64,000 nucleotides of DNA from Nocardioides jiangxiensis (lineage in GTDB: Bacteria > Actinomycetota > Actinomycetes > Propionibacteriales > Nocardioidaceae): assembly GCF_030580915.1 (NCBI RefSeq), contig NZ_JAUQTA010000001.1, positions 186,001-250,000 on the forward strand, read 5' to 3'. Positions 8,310 to 17,618 of the stretch are shown here, in pieces. Position numbers and translations under genes: made by a program. How positions within the stretch are numbered: the stretch's first letter is position 1; each line of letters begins with the position of its first letter. The notes beneath the pieces are model-generated. The model saw only the letters and a list, made by a program, of their open reading frames with translations. It was not told where the DNA came from and did no database searches.

Positions 8310-9850
8310 CAGGCTGCCCCTCCCTTGATCGCCGCGGCGTCGAGGCCGAGGGTGTCCGTGCCCAGGCCCGAGAACTTGTGGCCGGAGTTGAAGAAGTGGA
8401 ACCGGCCCAGCCACGAGACCGCCGGCTTGGTGAACCAGAAGAAGATCGCGAGGTCGATCAGCGTCGACAGTCCGAGGGTGAAGGCGAAGCCCCGCACCTC
8501 GTCGATCGCGAAGATGTAGAGCACCACCGCAGCCGACAGCGAGACAGCGTCTGCGGCCAGGCAGGTGTTCCGCGCACGGACCCAGCCGGCCTCCACCGCG
8601 ACCCGCATCGACTTGCCCTCACGCATCTCGTCGCGGATGCGCTCGAAGAAGACGATGAACGAGTCCGCGGTGATGCCGACCGCGACGATCAGACCCGCGA
8701 TGCCGGGCAGCGAGAGCGTGAAGCCCGCACCTGCCAGCAGGAGCACCATGCCGTAGGTCGTCACACCCGCCGCGACCAGCGACGCGATCACCACGAGACC
8801 GAGGCCACGGTAGTAGAGCAGGCAGTACAGCATGACGAGGAGCAGGCCGACGATGCCGGCCCAGATGCCCGCGTCGAGCTGGTTGCCCGCGAGCGAGGGG
8901 CCGACGGTGTCGTTCTTCGGGTTGGACTCGAACGCGACCGGCAGGGCGCCGAACTTGAGGCTGGTGGCCAGGGAGTTGGCCTCGGCCTGGGAGAAGCTGC
9001 CGGTGATCGACGCGACCTTGGACAGGTTCGGGTCGTTCATGCTCGGCGCCGAGAGCACCGTGCCGTCGAGCACCATCGCGAACTGCTCGGTGCTGTTGGA
9101 GTAGAGCGCCTTGGAGACCTGGGCGAACTTCTTGGCACCCTCGCTCTTGAACTTCAGCCCGACCTCCCAGGCGATCGAGTTCTGGGAGTTCTGCTGCGCA
9201 ACGGCCGTGGAGAGCTCCTTGCCCTCGAGCACGGCGGGCGACAGCAGGTACTTCTGGGCCGGTGCGTCCTTCGTCGCGGCGCTGCAGGCCACCATGGGGG
9301 TGCCGGGGGCGTCGGCGTTCTCGTCCGGCTCCGTGGCGGGCGGGCACGTCGCGGCGTTGAACTTGTCGATCCAGGCCTGCGGCGGCGCAGCGCGCCAGGC
9401 CAGCCCGTCGTGGACGACGCCGGTCGTGGTCTTGTCCGGCTTCGGCGCCGGCGTACCACCGCAGGCGCCGGGCACCTGGGTCGAGCACGCGATCAGGCGG
9501 AAGCCGAGGCGCGCCTGGCGCTGCACGATGTCGACGAGCTTCTGGTTCGACTCACCGGGGATCGACACCACGATGTTGGTGTTTCCCTGGGTGGAGACCG
9601 AGGCCTCGCTGACGCCCGAACCGTTGACACGCTGGTTGATGATCTTCGCCGCCTCGGCCATCGCCTCGGCCGTGACGTTGTTGTCCTTGGCGCGGAGCGT
9701 GATGCGCTGGCCGCCCTGCAGGTCGAGGCCGAGGGCCGGCTTCCACGTGCCGCCGATGGCCACGAGCCCGAACAGGATCGCCACGCCGACGAAGAAGAGG
9801 ATCAGGGTGCGGCCCGGGTGGGCCGTCTTGGGTGCAGCCACGTCAGCCAT
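8309..9850 (-). CDS. secD: Protein translocase subunit SecD
   Basis: A 513-residue partner of SecF. After an N-terminal membrane helix (LILFFVGVAILFGLVAI) comes GLDLQGGQRITL, the SecD signature, then a large extracytoplasmic P1 domain. The P1 domain carries an actinobacterial insert rich in Pro, Ala and Thr with several cysteines (residues about 120-220). From about 330 there are five membrane helices, including GLIVAVGITADSFIVFFERIRDE. The start is the ATG at 9850, MADVAAPKTAHPG, which overlaps the last 8 bases of yajC; the longer upstream opening is not supported. Translational coupling with yajC and secF suggests stoichiometric synthesis. Confidence 0.95.
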   Translation of the reverse strand: MADVAAPKTAHPGRTLILFFVGVAILFGLVAIGGTWKPALGLDLQGGQRITLRAKDNNVTAEAMAEAAKIINQRVNGSGVSEASVSTQGNTNIVVSIPGESNQKLVDIVQRQARLGFRLIACSTQVPGACGGTPAPKPDKTTTGVVHDGLAWRAAPPQAWIDKFNAATCPPATEPDENADAPGTPMVACSAATKDAPAQKYLLSPAVLEGKELSTAVAQQNSQNSIAWEVGLKFKSEGAKKFAQVSKALYSNSTEQFAMVLDGTVLSAPSMNDPNLSKVASITGSFSQAEANSLATSLKFGALPVAFESNPKNDTVGPSLAGNQLDAGIWAGIVGLLLVMLYCLLYYRGLGLVVIASLVAAGVTTYGMVLLLAGAGFTLSLPGIAGLIVAVGITADSFIVFFERIRDEMREGKSMRVAVEAGWVRARNTCLAADAVSLSAAVVLYIFAIDEVRGFAFTLGLSTLIDLAIFFWFTKPAVSWLGRFHFFNSGHKFSGLGTDTLGLDAAAIKGGAA

Positions 9851-10118
9851 CCATTCCGTCGAGCACTGTCTTGCCCACAAGCGCGCCTCGCGCGATCTCG
9901 ACGACGACCTGCGGTGCGACCTCGAGGCCCACGCGGTCCTCCGCGAGGTGGGCGATGGTGCCGAACATCCCGCCCGAGGTGACCACACGGTCTCCGACGG
10001 CGAGCTCCGACTGCATCTGCGCCGTCGCCTTCTGACGGCGTCGCATCGGCAGGATCATCAGAAACCAGAAGACGGCGAAGATGCCGACAAGCGGCAGCAG
10101 GGCGCCAAGGTCCTTCAC
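9843..10118 (-). CDS. yajC: Preprotein translocase subunit YajC
   Basis: A 91-residue small membrane protein associated with SecDF. One membrane helix (about residues 5-22, LLPLVGIFAVFWFLMILPM) is followed by the basic RRRQKA stop-transfer segment. The cytoplasmic YajC domain then begins with LAVGDRVVTSGGMFGTIA. The GTG at 10118 is the start, with GAGAGG about ten bases upstream. It is first in the yajC-secD-secF-apt operon, and 69 bases separate it from the ruvB stop. Confidence 0.95.
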   Translation of the reverse strand: MKDLGALLPLVGIFAVFWFLMILPMRRRQKATAQMQSELAVGDRVVTSGGMFGTIAHLAEDRVGLEVAPQVVVEIARGALVGKTVLDGMDG

Positions 10119-10187
10119 GAAATCAGGGCCTCTCGAAAGGGGTCGTCGTCGGGCCGCTCCAGCGGCCGCGGTGCAGTGTAGCCCGCG

Positions 10188-11288
10188 TCAGGAACCAGGA
10201 AGCGGGTCGTCCCCCGGTGCGCCGAAGGGCTGCTGCAGACCGAGGTGCGCCCACGCCGCCGGAGTCGCGACCCGCCCGCGCGGAGTGCGCGCGAGGAAGC
10301 CGTTGCGGACCAGGAACGGCTCGGCCACCTCCTCGACGGTCTCCCGCTCCTCACCCACGGCCACCGCCAGCGTCGAGATGCCCACCGGCCCTCCGCCGAA
10401 GCGTCGGCACAGGATGTCCAACACCCCGCGGTCGAGGCGGTCGAGCCCGCTCGCATCGACCTCGAAGAGGTCGAGCGCCTTGCGCGCGACGTCGAGGGTG
10501 ACCACGCCGTCGGCGCGGACCTGCGCGTAGTCGCGAACACGGCGGAGCAGGCGGTTGGCGATGCGCGGCGTCCCCCGCGACCGTCCGGCGATCTCCGAGG
10601 ACCCCTCGTCGGTGAGCTCCACGTCGAGCAGGTGGGCGCTGCGGTGCACGATGCCATCGAGCTCGTGCGGCTCGTAGAACTCCAGGTGGCCCGTGAACCC
10701 GAAGCGGTCACGCAGCGGGCCGGGCAGCAGCCCGGCGCGGGTGGTCGCGCCGACGAGCGTGAACGGCGGGATCTCCAGCGGAATCGAGGTCGCCCCCGGC
10801 CCCTTGCCGATGATCACGTCGACACGGAAGTCCTCCATGGCCATGTAGAGCATCTCCTCGGCCGGCCGGGACATCCGGTGGATCTCGTCGACGAAGAGCA
10901 CCTCCCCCTCGTTGAGGCCGGAGAGGATGGCCGCGAGGTCACCGGCGTGGGTGATCGCCGGCCCGCTGGTCAGGCGCAGCGGCGCCTCCATCTCGGCCGC
11001 GATGATCATCGCGAGCGTCGTCTTGCCCAGGCCCGGCGGACCGGAGAGCAGCACGTGGTCGGGGACCCTCCCCCGCGCCTTCGCCGCATCCAGCACCAGC
11101 CCGAGCTGCTCGCGGACCCGCTCCTGGCCGATCACCTCGTCGAGACGTCGTGGCCGCAGCGCGGCTTCCACCGCACGCTCGTCGGAGTCGGCCTCGGCCG
11201 CGGTCAGGCGCCCCTCCATCCGGGCCAGGTGCTCCGCTTCGTACGCCGACAGCCCGGTGTCGTCGTACTCGAGGTCGTCGCGGGCCAT
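10188..11288 (-). CDS. ruvB: Holliday junction ATP-dependent DNA helicase RuvB
   Basis: A 366-residue AAA+ motor that drives branch migration with RuvA at Holliday junctions. It shows the Walker A motif GPPGLGKT (83-90), Walker B VDEIH, sensor 1 region ATTRAGLL, and the arginine-finger segment [10 protein letters not shown]-terminal winged helix ends in [13 protein letters not shown]. The N-terminal 45 residues, acidic and tyrosine-containing, are a common actinobacterial extension. It starts 2 bases after the ruvA stop, with GGAAGG upstream, and is the last gene of ruvC-ruvA-ruvB. Expression is probably driven from the ruvC promoter, which carries a LexA box. Confidence 0.97.
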   Translation of the reverse strand: MARDDLEYDDTGLSAYEAEHLARMEGRLTAAEADSDERAVEAALRPRRLDEVIGQERVREQLGLVLDAAKARGRVPDHVLLSGPPGLGKTTLAMIIAAEMEAPLRLTSGPAITHAGDLAAILSGLNEGEVLFVDEIHRMSRPAEEMLYMAMEDFRVDVIIGKGPGATSIPLEIPPFTLVGATTRAGLLPGPLRDRFGFTGHLEFYEPHELDGIVHRSAHLLDVELTDEGSSEIAGRSRGTPRIANRLLRRVRDYAQVRADGVVTLDVARKALDLFEVDASGLDRLDRGVLDILCRRFGGGPVGISTLAVAVGEERETVEEVAEPFLVRNGFLARTPRGRVATPAAWAHLGLQQPFGAPGDDPLPGS

Positions 11289-11290
11289 CG

Positions 11291-11887
11291 TCACGCCTTC
11301 CGCAGGGTCTGCAGGGCGGCGCGGAGGAGCGCGCCGATGTCCGGAGTTGGGCCGGCGTCCGGCGCGACGACGTCGACCGCCTTCTCCGCCTCCTTCGCCG
11401 ACCAGCCGAGGCCGGTGAGGCCCTCGACGACCTGGGCTCGCCAGGCGTCGACGACCGGCGTCGGGACAGCGCCGCCGCGACCGACGGGCGCACCGATGCG
11501 GTCCTTCAGCTCGAGGATGATCCGCTGGGCCCCCTTCTGACCGATGCCCGGGACCTTGGTCAGTGTCTTGACGTCCTCGCCCGCGATCGCGATCCGCAGG
11601 TCGTCGGGCCCGAGGACCGCGAGGATCGCCTGGGCCAGCTTCGGGCCCACCCCGCTCGCCGTCTGGACGAGCTCGAAGCAGGACTTCTCGTCGTCGTCGA
11701 GGAAGCCGAAGAGGGTCAGGGAGTCCTCGCGCACGACCATGCTGGTCGGGAGGGTCGCCGTGGCACCGTGGCGCAGCGTCGCGAGGGTGCCGGGCGTGCA
11801 CTGCAGCTCGAGGCCGACTCCGCCCACCTCGAGGACCGCACTGGTGAGGCCGAGTGCGGTGACGGTGCCACGGACGTGAGCGATCAA
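11291..11887 (-). CDS. ruvA: Holliday junction DNA helicase subunit RuvA
   Basis: A 198-residue junction-recognition protein. It has an N-terminal OB fold ([13 protein letters not shown]), a pair of helix-hairpin-helix motifs ([13 protein letters not shown] near 78-90 and [18 protein letters not shown] near 112-130), and a C-terminal RuvB-contact domain ([18 protein letters not shown]). It starts with ATG four bases inside the ruvC 3' end, indicating coupled translation. Normal family length. Confidence 0.97.
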   Translation of the reverse strand: MIAHVRGTVTALGLTSAVLEVGGVGLELQCTPGTLATLRHGATATLPTSMVVREDSLTLFGFLDDDEKSCFELVQTASGVGPKLAQAILAVLGPDDLRIAIAGEDVKTLTKVPGIGQKGAQRIILELKDRIGAPVGRGGAVPTPVVDAWRAQVVEGLTGLGWSAKEAEKAVDVVAPDAGPTPDIGALLRAALQTLRKA

Positions 11888-12438
11888 CGGGTGCCTGCCT
11901 TCAGGGCCTGGGCAGCGACGGCTGCCTCGAGTCGGGACTGCGCGCCTCCGCGCCAGATGTGGGTGATGGCCAGCGCGAGCGCATCGGCGGCATCGGCCGG
12001 CCTGGGCATCGCGTCGAGGCGCAGGATGCGGGTCACCATGAGGCCGACCTGCGCCTTGTCCGCTCGGCCGTTGCCGGACACCGCGGCCTTGACCTCCGAC
12101 GGCGTGTGCATCGCGACGGGGATGCCGCGCCTCGCTGCGACGACCATCGCCACCCCGGCGGCCTGGGCGGTGCCCATGATCGTGCTGACGTCCGAGCGCG
12201 CGAACATCCGCTCGATCGCGACCGCGTCCGGTCGGTGCTCGTCGATCCAGGCGTCCACGCCCTTCTCGATCGTCACGAGCCGCTCCCAGACCGGCAGCGC
12301 CGAGGTGGTGCGGATGACGTTGACGTCGACGAGGGCCAGGGGCCGGCCGAGCGATCCCTCGACGACACCCATGCCCATGCGGGTCAGTCCCGGGTCGATG
12401 CCCAGGACCCGCATCGGCGACTGGCTCTGCGAACGCAT
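11884..12438 (-). CDS. ruvC: Crossover junction endodeoxyribonuclease RuvC
   Basis: A 184-residue resolvase with an RNase H-like fold that cuts Holliday junctions as a dimer. Catalytic acids are visible: Asp in [10 protein letters not shown] (about residue 14), Glu in AIERMF (about 75) and the C-terminal pair in [12 protein letters not shown] (about 150). The start codon at 12438 is embedded in a near-perfect LexA box, and a TAGGGT -10 box lies seven bases upstream. The mRNA therefore probably starts at the ATG, and LexA would block both promoter and start. First gene of the ruvCAB operon. Confidence 0.97.
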   Translation of the reverse strand: MRSQSQSPMRVLGIDPGLTRMGMGVVEGSLGRPLALVDVNVIRTTSALPVWERLVTIEKGVDAWIDEHRPDAVAIERMFARSDVSTIMGTAQAAGVAMVVAARRGIPVAMHTPSEVKAAVSGNGRADKAQVGLMVTRILRLDAMPRPADAADALALAITHIWRGGAQSRLEAAVAAQALKAGTR

Positions 12439-12443
12439 GTTCG
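12430..12443 (-). promoter_or_regulatory. LexA (SOS) box overlapping the ruvC start codon
   Basis: CGAACATGCGTTCG on the minus strand fits the Gram-positive/actinobacterial SOS box CGAAC-N4-GTTCG. The central four bases include the ATG of ruvC. A candidate -10 (TAGGGT, 12445-12450) abuts it. Confidence 0.8.
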
Positions 12444-12487
12444 AACCCTAGCCGTCTCCGGTGTGCGAGGACCGGCCCGACACGCGG

Positions 12488-12841
12488 TCAGCCCAGCGCG
12501 CGGTCGATGCGATCACGCGACCACAGCACCATCTCGTCGTACGCCGCGAGCGGGACGCGGTGGGTGGCCGTGAACTGCACGCCGCCCTTCGTCGACGGCA
12601 GCCCGTCGAGACGGTCGCGCACGAGGTCGACCGGTTCGGAGCCGAAGGGGAAGAGCGAGAACCCCTTCCTCGTCCGCACCACCGACACGAGGCCACGGCC
12701 GCGGTAGGTCAGGCACGCCATCGCGTACTTGCGTCCGGGCGCGGCCTCCGGCACCAGCTCAAGCGCCCGGGCGTAGTAGCCGCGGATCACCTCGGCATCG
12801 GCGGGCGCGAGCCCGGCCAGGTACGAGTCGACCTCGGTCAT
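12488..12841 (-). CDS. DUF1801/YdhG-like small cytosolic protein
   Basis: A 117-residue protein with the pattern of the DUF1801/YdhG (iron-chaperone-like fold) group: an N-terminal helix VDSYLAGLAPADAEVIRGYY, then a beta-rich core (KYAMACLTYRGRGLVSV, GFSLFPFGS) and a C-terminal R.PLAAYDEMVLWSRDRI. The family is small and cytosolic, and its function is not established in actinobacteria. It begins at the ATG at 12841 and precedes ruvC by about 50 bases. The LexA-controlled ruvC promoter between them suggests it is not part of the recombination operon. No catalytic residues can be named. Confidence 0.75.
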   Translation of the reverse strand: MTEVDSYLAGLAPADAEVIRGYYARALELVPEAAPGRKYAMACLTYRGRGLVSVVRTRKGFSLFPFGSEPVDLVRDRLDGLPSTKGGVQFTATHRVPLAAYDEMVLWSRDRIDRALG

Positions 12842-12912
12842 GGCGCCATGATGGCAGCCAGGACCGAGGTCGGCATCAGCTCGTGCGTGACGGCAGGACG
12901 CCGCCCGCCGGA

Positions 12913-13680
12913 TCAGGCGTCGAGCTCCTCGAGGATCTCGTCGGAGATGTCGGCGTTGGAGAACACGTTCTGCACGTCGTCGAGGTCGTCGAGGACGTCG
13001 ACCAGCTTCATGACCTTCTCCGCGGTCGCGGCGTCGGCGACGGGGATGTCCATCGACGCGACGAACTCGGTCTCCGCGGAGTCGTAGTCGAGGCCGGCGT
13101 CCTGGACGGCGGTGCGGACCGCGAGCACGTCGGTGGCCTCGGACTGGATCTGCCACGAGTCACCGAGGTCGTTGACCTCCTCGGCGCCCGCGTCGAGGGT
13201 CGCCTCGAGCACGGTGTCCTCATCGACGTCCTTGCCGTCCTGCGACTTCGCGACGACGACGATGCCCTTGCGGGTGAAGAGGCGCGAGACCGAGCCCGGG
13301 TCGGCCATGGTGCCGCCGTTGCGGGTGACCGCCGTGCGGACCTCCATCGCGGCACGGTTCTTGTTGTCGGTGAGGCACTCGACGAGGAGGGCGACGCCCG
13401 CGGGGCCGTAGACCTCGTACATGATCGTGTCGTAGGCGACCGAGTCGCCCGACAGGCCCGCGCCCCGCTTGATCGCGCGGTCGATGTTGTCGTTGGGGAC
13501 CGACTGCTTCTTCGCCTTCTGGACGGCGTCCACGAGCGCGGGGTTGCCGGACAGGTCAGCGCCGCCGGCCCGCGCCGCGATCTCGATGACCTTGATCAGC
13601 TTCGCGAAGCTCTTGGCCCGCTTGGCGTCGATCGCCGCCTTCTTGTGCTTCGTGGTTGCCCACTTGGAGTGGCCGGACAT
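12913..13680 (-). CDS. yebC: YebC/PmpR family protein
   Basis: A 255-residue protein of the YebC family, opening with the diagnostic [23 protein letters not shown]. The three-domain family layout is complete, including [11 protein letters not shown] near residue 60 and [20 protein letters not shown] near 95-115. Members have been described as transcriptional regulators, and some more recently as translation factors that relieve ribosome stalling at proline runs; which role applies here is open. Its place between pdxT and ruvC is strongly conserved in actinobacteria. The ATG at 13680 has GGAAGAG upstream. Confidence 0.95.
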   Translation of the reverse strand: MSGHSKWATTKHKKAAIDAKRAKSFAKLIKVIEIAARAGGADLSGNPALVDAVQKAKKQSVPNDNIDRAIKRGAGLSGDSVAYDTIMYEVYGPAGVALLVECLTDNKNRAAMEVRTAVTRNGGTMADPGSVSRLFTRKGIVVVAKSQDGKDVDEDTVLEATLDAGAEEVNDLGDSWQIQSEATDVLAVRTAVQDAGLDYDSAETEFVASMDIPVADAATAEKVMKLVDVLDDLDDVQNVFSNADISDEILEELDA

Positions 13681-13727
13681 GCGCTCTCTTCCGTCAGACG
13701 TGCAGATGCTCCCGGGAGGACGGCGCC

Positions 13728-14339
13728 TCAGGACCGGACGAGCTCGACGAAGAGCTCGTGGATCCGCGTGTCGCCGGTGATCTCCGGGTGGAACGACGTG
13801 GCGAGCAGACGCCCCTGTCGGACCGCGACGATCCTATCCCCACCGGGTGCCGTCACCGTGGCGGCCACTTCCGCGGCGCCGCCGACCTTCTCGACGTACG
13901 GCGCGCGGATGAACGTCGCGGGGGAATCGAAGGCCGTTGCCCAGGAGGGATTGAAACGGACGGTGGCCTCGAAGGAGTCGACCTGCCGCCCGAAGCCGTT
14001 GCGCCGCACGACCATGTCGATGCCGCCGAACGTCTCCTGGTCGGCGGTGCCGCCCTCGATCGCGTCGGCGAGCATGATCATGCCCGCGCACGTGCCGAAG
14101 GCCGGCAGTCCGTCGCGCAGGCCCTGCCGGAGAGGCTCGAACAGGTCGAAGATGCGCGCGAGCTTGCCGATCGTCGTCGACTCGCCACCGGGGATCACGA
14201 TGCCGTCGACCTGCGCGAGCTCGGCCGGGCGGCGTACGCCGATGGTCTGCACGCCGCACTGCTCGAGCATGGCGCGGTGCTCACGGACGTCTCCCTGGAG
14301 GGCGAGGACTCCGATGGTCAGGCTGCTGGTGGTGCTCAC
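13728..14339 (-). CDS. pdxT: Pyridoxal 5'-phosphate synthase glutaminase subunit PdxT
   Basis: A 203-residue class I glutamine amidotransferase that supplies ammonia to PdxS for vitamin B6 synthesis. The family motifs are present: [12 protein letters not shown] at the N-terminus, [11 protein letters not shown] near 50, the nucleophile cysteine in [10 protein letters not shown] near residue 80, and the His-Glu pair in SFHPEITGD near 178. It starts with GTG at 14339, directly after a -10-like TAGAAT. The partner pdxS lies about 4.8 kb away, beyond an unrelated redox operon, so the two subunits are made from separate transcripts here. Confidence 0.95.
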   Translation of the reverse strand: MSTTSSLTIGVLALQGDVREHRAMLEQCGVQTIGVRRPAELAQVDGIVIPGGESTTIGKLARIFDLFEPLRQGLRDGLPAFGTCAGMIMLADAIEGGTADQETFGGIDMVVRRNGFGRQVDSFEATVRFNPSWATAFDSPATFIRAPYVEKVGGAAEVAATVTAPGGDRIVAVRQGRLLATSFHPEITGDTRIHELFVELVRS

Positions 14340-14345
14340 GCGACG

Positions 14346-14351
14346 ATTCTA
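14346..14351 (-). promoter_or_regulatory. Candidate -10 box of pdxT (leaderless type)
   Basis: TAGAAT on the minus strand, six bases before the GTG at 14339. Its first three bases are the TAG stop codon of the upstream TetR gene. Confidence 0.45.
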
Positions 14352-15068
14352 GTTTTGCGTCGCGGCGAGCAGCGTCGTCAGGTTCGCGATGGGCAGGTTC
14401 GGGTCGAGCTTGCCACCGCGCGTGCTGGCCATGCCGTCCAGCTGGTACCAGATGATCTGCGAGAGCCGGTAGGCCAGCGGCTCCGGGTCGGGCTTGCGGT
14501 CCTCGCCGCGCGCCAGCCACAGGCGAACGGCGGAGACGATCTGCGACACCACGCCGAAGGCGACCAGGTCGACCGTCGCCGCGTCGTCCTCGTCGAGCTC
14601 GACTCCGAGCACCGTGGCACCCTCCAGGAGCAGCGGCTTGAACTGCTCCGAGATGCCGCGGATGACGTTGCGGACCGGGTTGTCGATCTTGCCGGGCAGC
14701 TCGCGCATGGCGAAGCGGTGCAGGGCCCGGTGGTCGTGCGCCCACTGGACGTAGCGGAGGACGGCGCGCTCGATCACGTCGCGCAGGCCGCCACCCTCGA
14801 CGACGGCGCCGATGATCTGCTCGGTCAGCATGTCGAGCGCACGGCGCTGGACCGCGCGGTCGAGGTCGTCGCGGTCGACGAAGTGGCGGTAGACCACTGG
14901 CCGGCCGATGCCGGCCTTCTTCGCGATCAGCTGGACGTGGATGTCGGTGCCGGGCGGGTGCTCCTCGGTCGCCTCGATGGCTGCCTGGATGATGGCAGCG
15001 CGACGCTCACGCTTGTGCGCTTCCCAGCGCACACTGCGCCCGTCCACCTGCGGTTCGTCGGTCCCCAT
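14349..15068 (-). CDS. TetR family transcriptional regulator
   Basis: A 239-residue repressor-type protein. The DNA-binding domain is at about residues 22-70: RRAAIIQAAIEATEEHP..., then the helix-turn-helix VQLIAKKAGIGRPVVYRHFVDRDDL. The C-terminal helical ligand domain (about 80-235) contains no recognisable effector signature. It is the last gene of a three-gene operon with the FprB-like reductase (24-base gap) and the AurF-like oxygenase. By analogy with other TetR-containing operons it probably autoregulates that operon through the CTCAC-N6-GTGAG palindrome at 17619-17634; the binding is inferred, not shown. Confidence 0.9.
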   Translation of the reverse strand: MGTDEPQVDGRSVRWEAHKRERRAAIIQAAIEATEEHPPGTDIHVQLIAKKAGIGRPVVYRHFVDRDDLDRAVQRRALDMLTEQIIGAVVEGGGLRDVIERAVLRYVQWAHDHRALHRFAMRELPGKIDNPVRNVIRGISEQFKPLLLEGATVLGVELDEDDAATVDLVAFGVVSQIVSAVRLWLARGEDRKPDPEPLAYRLSQIIWYQLDGMASTRGGKLDPNLPIANLTTLLAATQN

Positions 15069-15092
15069 GACCCACTTTCGGCCCAGAAGTTG

Positions 15093-16562
15093 CTATCGGG
15101 CCGCCATCTTGTCAGATCCGGGGGCGATTCGTGCGCTGGCGACGTCGGCGAGCAGACTGTCGACCGTCTCCTCGGCGCACGTCTTGTTGGTGCCGAGAAA
15201 GCCCGTGGGACCGCGCTTGATCCATCCGGCGACGTAGACGCCGGGCTCGACACGGCCCTTCTCGTTGGGGACGGTGCCGGTCTTCTCGTCGAACGGAAGG
15301 CCCGGAACCGGGCGACCGCGGTAGCCCACGCTCCGCAGCACCATCGACGCCTCGATGGTCTCGCGCTGATCGGTCAGCTCAGCCCGGACCGGACCGGCCT
15401 GGTCGGCGACGAGAACGGTGTGGGCGACCTCGAGGCCCGTCGCGCGCGTCGTCCCGGTGACCGCGACCGGGGCGGACAGGAAGCGCAGCACGATCCGGCG
15501 CCGCTCCCCTGTCGCCGCGGGGCGCGCGGCGATCTCGCGGAGAAGGTCGACCTTCGGGCTCGCCGGCAGGCCCGCGAGGACCGTCTCGCCGTCGTGGACC
15601 ACCACGTCGACCTCGGTCAGCCCGGCGAGGCCGACCAGCTCGGGCAGAGTGAACGCCGCTTCGGCCGGTCCGCGGCGACCGAGCACGACGACCTCGCGGA
15701 CGCTGCTGGACCGCAGCGCCTCGAGCGCGGCCGGTGCGATCTCGGTGCCCTCGAGGGAGCTCGGGTCGGCGGTCAGGATGCGTGCGACGTCGAGGGCCAC
15801 GTTGCCGTTGCCGACGATGACGACCCGCTCGCCGGTGAGGTCGGGCGCGACGTCCGCGTGGTCCGGATGGCCGTTGTACCAACCGACGACCGAGGTGGCG
15901 GAGATGCTGCCGGGCAGCTCCTCGCCGGGGATGCCCATGGCTCGGTCTGCCGACGCGCCGACGGTGTAGACGACCGCGTCGTACGCCGCAGCCAGCTGCT
16001 CGTGGGAGACGTCCTTGCCGACCTCGACGCCGAGCTCGTAGGTGAAGCCCTGCTGCTTCTCGATCGTCTCGAAGAGGCTGCGGATCCTGCGGGTGTGCGC
16101 GTGGTCGGGAGCCACGCCGAAGCGGGCGAGGCCGTGCGGCACGTCCAGCCGGTCGAGGACCGTCACCGTGACGCCCGGGAAGTGCAGCAGCTCGTCGGCG
16201 ACGTACAGGCCTGCCGGACCGGCGCCGACGACGGCGACGCGGAGGCTGTCCGCCGCCGGCCGCTCACGCCGCCGCAGCGGTGCCAGGACCGGGCGGTCGC
16301 TCCGGTCCACGCCGGCGAAGAAGTCCGCGTTGATGTCGACGAACGGCAGCTCGGCCGGAGCCAGCCGGGTGTGTGCCTTGATGGCCCCGACGGGGCATGC
16401 GGTGACGCACGCGCCACAGTCCACACAGGTCTGAGGGTCGATGTAGACCTGCTCCGCGAGGGCGAAGCCGTCCTCGAGCGGACCGGGGTGGATGGCGTTG
16501 ACCGGGCAGGCGACGACGCACGAGGCGTCGGCGCAGCACGACTGGGTGACGACGTGGGGCAT
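15093..16562 (-). CDS. Ferredoxin/ferredoxin-NADP+ reductase fusion (FprB-like)
   Basis: A 489-residue electron-transfer protein. Residues 1-60 form a two-cluster ferredoxin: the first cysteine set is spaced like a [3Fe-4S] or 7Fe site (C-x4/5-C-x3-CP ending in ACPVNAIHP), and the second is a classic [4Fe-4S] set, CVDCGACVTACPVGAIK. Residues about 110-489 are an adrenodoxin-reductase-type flavoprotein with FAD motif VAVVGAGPAGLYVADEL and NADP motif VIVGNGNVALDVARIL. This matches mycobacterial FprB. It should move electrons from NADPH through the fused ferredoxin to a partner. The partner is likely the diiron oxygenase encoded 33 bases upstream in the same operon. Starts ATG at 16562 with a modest CAGGA site. 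Confidence 0.92.
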   Translation of the reverse strand: MPHVVTQSCCADASCVVACPVNAIHPGPLEDGFALAEQVYIDPQTCVDCGACVTACPVGAIKAHTRLAPAELPFVDINADFFAGVDRSDRPVLAPLRRRERPAADSLRVAVVGAGPAGLYVADELLHFPGVTVTVLDRLDVPHGLARFGVAPDHAHTRRIRSLFETIEKQQGFTYELGVEVGKDVSHEQLAAAYDAVVYTVGASADRAMGIPGEELPGSISATSVVGWYNGHPDHADVAPDLTGERVVIVGNGNVALDVARILTADPSSLEGTEIAPAALEALRSSSVREVVVLGRRGPAEAAFTLPELVGLAGLTEVDVVVHDGETVLAGLPASPKVDLLREIAARPAATGERRRIVLRFLSAPVAVTGTTRATGLEVAHTVLVADQAGPVRAELTDQRETIEASMVLRSVGYRGRPVPGLPFDEKTGTVPNEKGRVEPGVYVAGWIKRGPTGFLGTNKTCAEETVDSLLADVASARIAPGSDKMAAR

Positions 16563-16595
16563 GACGTCCTGTCTCAGGTGGAAGTGGGCCGACCG

Positions 16596-17594
16596 TCAGG
16601 CGGCGTGGTGGTCGACCGCGGCCGGCTCGTGGATCGTGCGGTCGTGGATCTCGCCGCGGAAGCGCGACGGAGTGCCGCCGATGTTGAGGCGCTTCCACAG
16701 GTGGCGTGCGACCCGGTTGTCGGCGAGGCCCACCTTCGACGTCAGCATGCGCACGTCGCCGAAGATCTCGCTGAGCACGATGCGGCGCTCGGGAGCGCCC
16801 CAGTAGATGTCCTGGATGACCTCGCGCGGGATCTCGAGCTCCTTGCACATGCGACCCGGCGGGATCAGGATCATGTCGGCCATGATCCGGAACGCCAGCG
16901 GCGTGAGGACCGACAGCAGGCCGCGGCGGATCCGGCCCATGCCCGGAGCGTCCTCGGTCAGCTTCGCGTGGGCGAAGGAGATGTGGCGCGCCTCCTCGGC
17001 GACGTGGATCTGCATGATGCGGCGCATCAGCGGGTGGATCTTGCCTTCGCCGGCGCGCAGGTAGACCTTCTGCATGTGGTCGATCGGCTCCTCGCCGCCG
17101 AGCACCAGTACGAAGAAGAACTCCGGGAAGATCCGCGCGAACGACGGGATCAGGTTCTGCATGACGAACGTCTTGGTCCACTTCTGCATGCCCGGGGCGT
17201 CGTACTCGCAGCGGTTCACGAACTCCTGGAACATCTGCGTGTGGTGCGTCTCCTCGGTCGCCTCGTGGGTGACGTAGCGGAACTCCGGCGAGCCGTTGGG
17301 CAGGTCGTAGACGTACTGCATGAGGCCGCGGATCAGGAGGTTCTCGAACTCGAGGCCGACCTTCGCGACCTGCGCCATGTAGGCGCGGCCGATCTGCCGC
17401 TGACGGTCCGCGGGAAGCGCCTGGTACCACGGGTGGGCGCCCATCTCGTGCTCCGGCGGAAGGACCCACTGGGGGTTGTCCGCGGAGACGTCGTAGGAGC
17501 TCCAGTCGATGTCGACGAACGGGTCGAAGTGGAGGTCAACCGAGCCCTGCGACAGCGTCGCCAGGTGCTCTTCGTAGCTCACGTCAGTCGTCAT
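16596..17594 (-). CDS. AurF-like diiron oxygenase (p-aminobenzoate N-oxygenase family)
   Basis: A 332-residue helical protein of the AurF/DUF3066-type family with a ferritin-like diiron core. Likely metal ligands appear in order: a Glu in LEFENLLIRG (about residue 80), EATEETHHTQMFQEF (about 108-122) and EEARHISFAH (about 207-216), giving the E...ExxH...E...ExxH pattern. AurF oxidises arylamines to nitro groups; related proteins act on other amines or on lipids, so the substrate here is unknown. The gene heads an operon with an FprB-like reductase and a TetR regulator, which makes a self-contained, inducible oxygenase system plausible. ATG at 17594 with GAGGTG upstream. Confidence 0.88.
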   Translation of the reverse strand: MTTDVSYEEHLATLSQGSVDLHFDPFVDIDWSSYDVSADNPQWVLPPEHEMGAHPWYQALPADRQRQIGRAYMAQVAKVGLEFENLLIRGLMQYVYDLPNGSPEFRYVTHEATEETHHTQMFQEFVNRCEYDAPGMQKWTKTFVMQNLIPSFARIFPEFFFVLVLGGEEPIDHMQKVYLRAGEGKIHPLMRRIMQIHVAEEARHISFAHAKLTEDAPGMGRIRRGLLSVLTPLAFRIMADMILIPPGRMCKELEIPREVIQDIYWGAPERRIVLSEIFGDVRMLTSKVGLADNRVARHLWKRLNIGGTPSRFRGEIHDRTIHEPAAVDHHAA

Positions 17595-17618
17595 GCTTCA
17601 CCTCGTCGTGTGACCGCG

